Shown here: piece after piece, positions 13,120 through 15,063 of the stretch
Layout: each line of letters starts with the position of its first letter
Numbering within the stretch: the first letter of the stretch is position 1
NCBI GenBank assembly: GCA_002342685.1
Contig: DDQN01000018.1
Coordinates: 1-15,063, forward strand
Source of the DNA: Vibrio sp. UBA2441
GTDB lineage: Bacteria; Pseudomonadota; Gammaproteobacteria; Enterobacterales; Vibrionaceae
Direction of reading: 5' to 3'
Length of the DNA: 15,063 bases
Notes under the pieces: model-generated
The model's input: only the letters and a program-made list of their open reading frames with translations
Database searches by the model: none
Told to the model about the DNA's origin: nothing
Made by a program: the position numbers and the translations under genes

Positions 13120-15063
13120 TTAGGCTACAATTTGCTGCTCAATATCTTCACGAATCTTGTCTGCAAACAAGTGGCAATATAATGTTGCCGTTCGCATTGC
13201 GATGGAGTCAATATCAACCAATTGTTTATCAATTTCATTCTGTCTTACCATCAACCAAACGCTAGTAGCTCTGAGGTGACAGTCCCAAACATCCCTTTTT
13301 TCCAGTGCATTTTTATAGTCCTGAATACGCTTATTGGCGAGTAGTATGGCAAGTTCATCATCGTTATATTTCGACAACGCTTCCTTGATATCTTTAGATA
13401 CGACATCCAACAATTTTTTATCTTTCACGGAGAAAAGTCGTCTAAGTTGCTGCCCTGTTTCTAATGCCGGAATAAGTTGCTTAGCGCGGAAAAGAACACC
13501 GCTTTGAGTCAAAATATTGTATAACAGCGGCGAATCTGTCTCGTTATAAGCTGGAGCCTCACCGCTAAACAAGTATTGCTCCTTGCTAAAGGCGAGCAAT
13601 ACCTGGTCAAGCAGTCGGTTTGACTCTCCGTGGATCAGCTCTTCTAGCATTTTTTTCCTAGAATGTGATTGTAATATTTGCTCAGGAAATTGATTTTGTA
13701 CCAGAGCTAAGGGGACAACTAGAGTGAATAATGTTCGGCTGGTCTGCCAATCAGCAAGTAGCGCTTTGGCTTTGTCTGAATCGGTAAAACGAACGTGTTC
13801 GTTAAGGTGCCATTTAAGAGCAGCTTCATAACCCGGGTCATGCTCAATAAGCGGAAGAGTCAATACAGAGTCTTGGCTGCACTGTTCAGAAAAGTCACCA
13901 TCGACATCATATTGAAAAGCCATTCCTCCTGACATGCCATTGCCAAATCCTTTGCCATAACCGCCCAGATTGACAATCGTACCGTTAGTCATATATTCAC
14001 AGCAGAAATCACCAACACCCTCTGTCACCGCTGAGGCTCCAGAGTTGCGCACAGCAAAACGGTCTCCCGCTTCACCACCAATAAAGACCTGCCCGCCAGT
14101 AGCGCCAAACAAGGCGAAATTACCGATTAAAACATTTTGACCCTTCGCATTTTTACGGGACATTTCACTATGCGATGATTGGTTCAGTATAACAATATGA
14201 CCACCACTGGCCCCTTTACCAACGCCATCATTGCAAGTCCCTGTATGCTGCAAAATCAAACCCGTATTATTGAATGCGGCGTAACTCTGGCCAGCGCTGC
14301 CATGGGTTTTTAATACAATAGATTCAGGAGCGAGGAATCTCCGACCATTTTCTGCTTTAAATACAGCCGGGTGATTTAATTCAGGGTTCTGGTAATTTAA
14401 ATAGCGCTCTATGTCTATTGAAAGCTGCCCCCCAGTAGATTTATTCCGGTTATTCAGTTTAATACTACCCAACTCAATTTCTGACTGACTTGAATTAAAG
14501 TATTCTTCCACGAGCTGATTAAACACCTGATTGTCCGGGGTAAAATCCGCTTCCAGATAAACAGGATTAGAATAGCGAACCTCTTTTACCTCATTAAGAA
14601 GGCCTGTTACATCCAGACGCCCCACAATGCTGTGATGATTTGCCAAGTGGAGAAGATCTGTTTTACCTCGAATCGCTTTCAGGCTTTGATAGCCAAGCGT
14701 AGCGAGAATTTCCCGTACTTCATGTGCCACATTTAAGAAATACTGTGCCAGCGCTCGCGGATCTCCCTGATAGAGCTCAGGGTTTGTCGTCAAGCCTGCA
14801 GGGCACTTCACGTTACAGTTTTTAGCCATCACGCATTTCAGCATCATCAGTGCTGTTGTACCAAACTCAAAAGAGTCACCACCCAGAATGGTAGATTTAA
14901 TCACATCTGATCCTGTCTGATGTGCATTGGAACAACGTAGCGTCACCTTATCTCTCAGCCCGTTCTCACTTAGCGCCTGATGAACCTCAGCAATACCAAT
15001 TTCGGCAGCTCGCCCGGTATTTTTTAAACTTGTTACCGCAGCAGCACCCGTACCACCGGTGTT
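13120..15063 (-). CDS. Glutamate synthase large-subunit-like protein (GltB-type), C-terminal part, partial
   Basis: The frame is open to the right edge, so the gene starts outside the window; the GTG at 14946 is internal. About 647 residues are visible. At the edge is NTGGTGAAAVTSLKNTG, matching the FMN-domain GGTGAS loop of GltB, followed by FEFGTTALMMLKC and the iron-sulphur cysteines C-VMAKN-C-NVK-C (14835-14803). Next comes the beta-helical GXGXG domain (about 14450-13890) with repeated GASGGHIVI, GATGGQVFIGG and GMSGGMAF turns. GltB converts 2-oxoglutarate plus glutamine-derived ammonia to glutamate on FMN. Oddities are C-x5-C-x3-C instead of the usual C-x5-C-x4-C, and roughly 170-190 extra helical residues after the point where GltB normally ends. 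The amidotransferase domain, if present, is outside. A CysJ-like reductase gene follows in the same direction. Confidence 0.88.
   Translation of the reverse strand, partial: NTGGTGAAAVTSLKNTGRAAEIGIAEVHQALSENGLRDKVTLRCSNAHQTGSDVIKSTILGGDSFEFGTTALMMLKCVMAKNCNVKCPAGLTTNPELYQGDPRALAQYFLNVAHEVREILATLGYQSLKAIRGKTDLLHLANHHSIVGRLDVTGLLNEVKEVRYSNPVYLEADFTPDNQVFNQLVEEYFNSSQSEIELGSIKLNNRNKSTGGQLSIDIERYLNYQNPELNHPAVFKAENGRRFLAPESIVLKTHGSAGQSYAAFNNTGLILQHTGTCNDGVGKGASGGHIVILNQSSHSEMSRKNAKGQNVLIGNFALFGATGGQVFIGGEAGDRFAVRNSGASAVTEGVGDFCCEYMTNGTIVNLGGYGKGFGNGMSGGMAFQYDVDGDFSEQCSQDSVLTLPLIEHDPGYEAALKWHLNEHVRFTDSDKAKALLADWQTSRTLFTLVVPLALVQNQFPEQILQSHSRKKMLEELIHGESNRLLDQVLLAFSKEQYLFSGEAPAYNETDSPLLYNILTQSGVLFRAKQLIPALETGQQLRRLFSVKDKKLLDVVSKDIKEALSKYNDDELAILLANKRIQDYKNALEKRDVWDCHLRATSVWLMVRQNEIDKQLVDIDSIAMRTATLYCHLFADKIREDIEQQIVA

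Noticed and set aside
13120..14946. Complete 608-residue gene starting at GTG 14946
   Set aside because: The frame continues without a stop to the window edge and encodes the conserved GltB GGTGA loop and downstream helix, so the GTG is internal and the gene is partial.
1..15063. CRISPR array, tRNA/rRNA genes, insertion sequences or phage genes
   Set aside because: I found no regularly spaced repeats, no tRNA-like arms, and no transposase or integrase motifs. The intergenic gaps are all shorter than 200 bases.

Overview
The window reads as a chromosomal segment of a gammaproteobacterium, probably a marine or aquatic one. The basis is the gene order rnfC-rnfD-rnfG-rnfE-nth, a well-known arrangement in Gammaproteobacteria, together with nth and rnf products whose key residues fall at nearly the same numbers as in E. 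coli and Vibrio. I cannot fix the genus from sequence alone.

Layout. (1) Positions 1-3193, plus strand: the end of the Rnf/Rsx electron-transport operon (tail of rnfC, then complete rnfD, rnfG and rnfE), followed closely by nth (endonuclease III). The rnf genes are packed with overlaps or very short gaps. The FMN-attachment threonines of RnfD (Thr187) and RnfG (Thr175) and the cluster cysteines of RnfE and Nth are all present, so these look functional. (2) Positions 3194-3388: an AT-rich gap that probably holds the promoter of the next unit, although I cannot define it well. (3) Positions 3389-11256, plus strand: a five-gene unit made of a MurG-like (COG4671-type) glycosyltransferase, two GT4 glycosyltransferases, a half-size ABC exporter with fused membrane and ATPase domains, and a large protein with two aminoglycoside-phosphotransferase-like (APH) kinase folds. 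The last three genes overlap each other. The gene set suggests that a small glycoconjugate is built in the cytoplasm, possibly phosphorylated, and exported. The acceptor and product are unknown, and I recognise no characterised pathway with this gene set. (4) Positions 11257-11330: a short convergent gap. (5) Positions 11331-15063, minus strand: a glutamate-synthase-like large subunit (C-terminal part only, running off the right edge), followed 31 bases downstream by a CysJ-type NADPH diflavin reductase.

Two parts deserve attention. The glycosyltransferase/exporter/kinase cluster looks like an uncharacterised glycoconjugate system; its kinase-like protein carries three N-lobe-like motifs but only two catalytic lobes, and Gln replaces the usual metal-binding Asn in both. 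The minus-strand pair suggests a glutamate-synthase variant in which a CysJ-like flavoprotein, rather than a GltD-type subunit, supplies electrons. Its large subunit also has an altered iron-sulphur cysteine spacing and a long extra C-terminal region. Both functional readings are inference from gene content and motifs.
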